A DNA stretch of 14,636 nucleotides from Thermoplasmata archaeon (GTDB lineage Archaea; Thermoplasmatota; Penumbrarchaeia; Penumbrarchaeales; EX4484-36), in NCBI GenBank assembly GCA_021160765.1, contig JAGHBW010000232.1:1-14636 (forward strand). Reading direction: 5' to 3'. Made by a program: the position numbers and the translations under genes. This document shows positions 14,368 to 14,636 of this stretch, in pieces (the stretch's first letter is position 1; every line of letters begins with the position of its first letter). The notes beneath the pieces were generated by a model. It did not search any database, was not told the DNA's origin, and worked only from the letters and a program-made list of their open reading frames with translations.

Positions 14368-14636
14368 TTATTTCTTTCTGAAGAGATAGATCACACCACC
14401 TAAGAGAGCTGCAACAAAAAGAATGAGGAGAAGGGAGAGCCCGCCCTTGATCTCTCCCTTACCTTCAGCCGTTGACTTCTCCTGAGGTTCCATGAAAATT
14501 ACAGTGCTAGCTATAGGTGAGCTCTGCCCGCTTGAGTCCGTCGCTTTTGTTTCAATAATGTGCCTTCCTGGGGGTAGATTCCTTGTGGGAATCTCATATC
14601 TAAAAGAGATACTCCCCGGGCCCCTTACCCCGGGGA
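14368..14636 (-). CDS. C-terminal end of an anchored surface protein (5' part outside window)
   Basis: Eighty-nine codons are visible, entering from the right edge and ending at the TAA at 14368-14370. The visible part begins in a beta-sandwich edge (GPGSISFRYEIPTRNLPPGR, then HIIETKATDSSGQSSP), typical of an Ig-like or Fn3-like ectodomain domain. A polar linker with EPQEKSTAEGKGE follows, then a transmembrane helix (GLSLLLILFVAALLGGVIYL) and the basic tail FRKK. This is the same architecture as the 999-residue surface protein elsewhere in the window: outside ectodomain, one C-terminal anchor, tiny cytosolic tail. Nothing can be said about its N-terminus or function. Confidence 0.8.
   Translation of the reverse strand, partial: PGVRGPGSISFRYEIPTRNLPPGRHIIETKATDSSGQSSPIASTVIFMEPQEKSTAEGKGEIKGGLSLLLILFVAALLGGVIYLFRKK

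Noticed and set aside
1..14636. CRISPR arrays, insertion sequences, tRNA or rRNA genes, attachment sites
   Set aside because: I saw no regularly spaced repeats, transposase motifs, terminal repeats or cloverleaf sequences on either strand by reading; a covariance-model scan was not possible.

Overview
The window is archaeal, most likely from a motile euryarchaeon. I lean towards the Thermoplasmatota or a relative, but that placement is inference. The support is three pre-archaellins with class III signal peptides, an ArlD/E-domain protein, a KaiC/RAD55-type ATPase, a SAP+DUF835 protein, an archaeal presenilin-type protease, and TATA boxes about 25-30 nt before starts (some apparently leaderless) mixed with GAGGTG-type ribosome binding sites. 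Coding density is high and genes lie on both strands. I see no tRNA, rRNA, CRISPR array, transposase or phage gene.

Layout. (1) 1-875, minus strand: two tandem archaellin genes that run off the left edge; the rest of an archaellum cluster may lie beyond it. (2) 1153-2352, plus strand, divergent from the archaellins: a single-domain KaiC-like ATPase and an unknown basic protein, apparently co-transcribed. (3) 6125 back to 2354, minus strand: two paralogous winged-helix proteins followed by a 999-residue secreted, C-terminally anchored surface protein. (4) 6474-8956, plus strand, divergent from the regulators across a 348-bp control region: a 646-residue giant archaellin in which about 460 residues of Fn3-like modules interrupt an otherwise normal archaellin, followed by an ArlD/E-domain protein. 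(5) 9944 back to 8958, minus strand: a presenilin/signal-peptide-peptidase-like intramembrane aspartyl protease. (6) 10047-13311, plus strand, divergent from the protease: a 794-residue type I membrane protein with a cytosolic RING-like zinc finger, then a small anchored protein with calcium-loop repeats. (7) 13395-14366: a SAP+DUF835 protein. (8) 14368-14636, minus strand: the C-terminal end of another anchored surface protein.

How the parts may work together (inference). Much of the window concerns the cell surface and motility. The giant archaellin and its private ArlD/E protein look like a decorated-filament module next to two candidate regulators. A 12-nt word is shared between the control regions of the ordinary and the giant archaellin genes; at the ordinary promoter it is one arm of an inverted repeat. 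The second unusual unit is the divergent pair of a presenilin-type protease and a single-pass protein whose only cytosolic part is a C4HC3 zinc finger. That layout would suit regulated intramembrane proteolysis releasing a zinc-finger fragment, but nothing in the sequence proves it.
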